Shown here: piece after piece, positions 33,466-34,644 of the stretch | Numbering within the stretch: position 1 is the stretch's first letter | How the letters are laid out: the number at the start of each line of letters is the position of its first letter | Source: Actinomycetota bacterium | GTDB lineage: Bacteria; Actinomycetota; Actinomycetes; Actinomycetales; Microbacteriaceae | Assembly: GCA_009927245.1 (NCBI GenBank) | Contig: RFNI01000218.1 | Coordinates: 1-34,644, forward strand | Direction: 5' to 3' | DNA: 34,644 nt | The notes under the pieces: model-generated | The model's database searches: none | What the model was told of the DNA's origin: nothing | The model's input: the letters and a program-made list of their open reading frames with translations, nothing else | Position numbers and translations under genes: made by a program

Positions 33466-34448
33466 TGAGTAACTCCGTTGAACTATCAATTGCAAAGGCA
33501 ATCAACGCAGGTCTTGCTAAGTCAATGCGTGATAACGAAAAGGTTTTAGTTTTTGGTGAAGATGTTGCTCGTCTCGGTGGAGTGTTCCGCGTCACTGAAG
33601 GTTTGCTAGATGAGTTTGGTGAAAAGAGAATATTCAATTCACCAATCGCTGAATCAGGAATCGTTGGAACTGCTATTGGCTTAGCAATGCGCGGCTTCAG
33701 GCCAGTTGCTGAAATTCAGTTTGATGGATTTATCTACCCAGCTTTTAATCAGATTGTTTCTCAGCTTGCAAAACTAACTAACCGAAGCGAAGGCTTCATG
33801 CAGATGCCAGTTGTTATTCGTGTTCCTTACGGGGGCGGCATTGGAGCTGTTGAACACCACAGCGAAAGCCCAGAAGCATACTTCGCGCACACCGCAGGTC
33901 TTCGCGTGGTTAGCCCTAGCAATCCAAACGATGCTTACTGGATGATTCAGCAGGCTATTGAATCTAGAGACCCTGTTCTGTTCTTTGAACCTAAGCGTCG
34001 TTACTGGCAGAAGGGCCAGGTCAATCTTGATGAAGCCCCTCAGCCGCTGCACTCAGCAACCACTCTGCGCAGCGGTAATGATGTCACTTTGGTTACCTAT
34101 GGCCCAATGGTTGTCACTGCCCTTCAGGCAGCAGAGGTTGCAGCAACTGAAGGAATCAACCTAGAGGTAATCGACATTCGTTCTATCTCTCCGATTGATT
34201 TCAACCACATTGTTGAATCAGTCAAACGAACCGGGAGATTGATCGTTGCTCACGAAGCAGGAACTTTTGTGAGCGTCTCATCTGAGATCGCAGCCAAGAT
34301 TGCAGAACTCTGTTTCTACTTCCTAGAAGCACCTGTGCTTCGTGTTGGTGGTTTTGATGTTCCTTACCCTGCAGCAAAACTTGAAGAACTTTATCTACCA
34401 GACGCAGACCGCATCATGGAAGCGGTCGATCGAGTGTTGGCTTACTAA
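33465..34448 (+). CDS. 2-oxoacid dehydrogenase E1 component, beta subunit
   Basis: A 327-residue partner subunit that completes the E1 active site. It begins ELSIAKAINAGLAKSMRDNEKVLVFGEDVARLGGVFRVTEGL, then IFNSPIAESGIVGTAIGLAMRGFRPVAEIQF, then GGGIGAVEHHSESPEAYFAHTAGL, and ends with the transketolase C-terminal domain (LRSGNDVTLVTYG, DIRSISPID). Complete and in frame. It is joined to E1 alpha (TAATG overlap) and followed by E2 after 6 bp. Confidence 0.95.
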   Translation: MSNSVELSIAKAINAGLAKSMRDNEKVLVFGEDVARLGGVFRVTEGLLDEFGEKRIFNSPIAESGIVGTAIGLAMRGFRPVAEIQFDGFIYPAFNQIVSQLAKLTNRSEGFMQMPVVIRVPYGGGIGAVEHHSESPEAYFAHTAGLRVVSPSNPNDAYWMIQQAIESRDPVLFFEPKRRYWQKGQVNLDEAPQPLHSATTLRSGNDVTLVTYGPMVVTALQAAEVAATEGINLEVIDIRSISPIDFNHIVESVKRTGRLIVAHEAGTFVSVSSEIAAKIAELCFYFLEAPVLRVGGFDVPYPAAKLEELYLPDADRIMEAVDRVLAY

Positions 34449-34454
34449 GGCGGA

Positions 34455-34644
34455 ATGAATATGTCACAACTTGCATACTTTGATTTGCCTGACGTCGGTG
34501 AAGGCTAACCGAGGCTGAGATTGTTACCTGGAAAGTTAAAGTCGGTGACACTGTTTCTGTTAACCAGATCATCGTTGAAATTGAAACTGCTAAATCTCTA
34601 GTTGAACTACCTTGCCCATTTGCCGGAACTGTTACACAACTTCT
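34455..34644 (+). CDS. Dihydrolipoyl acyltransferase (E2), start only, frameshifted
   Basis: The first 60 or so residues of the E2 component, cut by the window end. The lipoyl domain begins AYFDLPDVGEG and, after a one-base loss at about 34505 (GGCCTAACC would restore it), continues LTEAEIVTWKVKVGD and VEIETAKSLVELPCPFAGTV, with the lipoylated Lys in ETAKS. The start is ATG 34455 or 34461. The open frame as written stops at 34508. Third gene of the E1 alpha-E1 beta-E2 operon. Confidence 0.88.

Overview
The window is a chromosomal segment from an actinobacterium. It is most like a small-genome, moderate-GC member of the Microbacteriaceae, such as the freshwater 'Luna' lineages; this placement is inferred from gene order and protein style, not from a search. 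Supporting order: gyrB-gyrA-DUF3566-tRNA-Ile-tRNA-Ala, dnaA-dnaN-gnd-recF-DUF721(DciA-like), rpmH-rnpA-yidD-yidC-jag-rsmG-parA-parB, trxA/trxB-murJ-DUF6049-like-Nudix/CCA-transferase, and rpsF-ssb-rpsR-rplI-dnaB. This is the replication-origin neighbourhood, and the window is reversed relative to the usual dnaA-forward convention.

Layout. 30-211: two tRNA genes (Ala-UGC, Ile-GAU). 266-10772: minus-strand replication genes (DUF3566, gyrA, gyrB, DciA-like, recF, gnd, dnaN, dnaA), with the likely oriC between dnaN and dnaA. 11151-16228: plus-strand ribosome, membrane-insertion and segregation genes, with two parS sites. 16290-21479: minus-strand metabolic, redox and cell-wall genes (aminotransferase, trxA, trxB, murJ, DUF6049-like, Nudix). 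21517-27194: plus-strand CCA transferase, rpsF-ssb-rpsR-rplI, dnaB and small membrane proteins. 27252-30861: minus-strand LPXTG surface protein and purB. 30941-34644: a small WXG-like gene pair, a holin-family membrane protein, and a two-subunit 2-oxoacid dehydrogenase operon (E1 alpha, E1 beta, start of E2) cut by the window end.

Main observations. (1) Perfect DnaA boxes (TTATCCACA) occur at eleven places, against about 0.3 expected by chance, and all but one lie wholly outside genes. Two tandem arrays with an 11-12 bp period lie away from dnaA: one after parB and one just upstream of the helicase gene dnaB. (2) The surface protein carries a regular series of Cys-x8-Cys hairpins about 50 residues apart, suggesting a disulfide-stapled propeller or repeat domain. 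(3) A translationally coupled pair at 30941-31845 has a WXG-like turn in the first protein and a YxxxE motif in the second, reminiscent of type VII secretion substrates. (4) gyrA (three times), gnd, a membrane gene and the E2 gene each carry small indel frameshifts. Because gyrA is essential and most fixes are one restored base, uncorrected assembly errors are the likeliest cause; gene boundaries are reported as if repaired. No insertion sequences, CRISPR arrays or prophage modules were seen.
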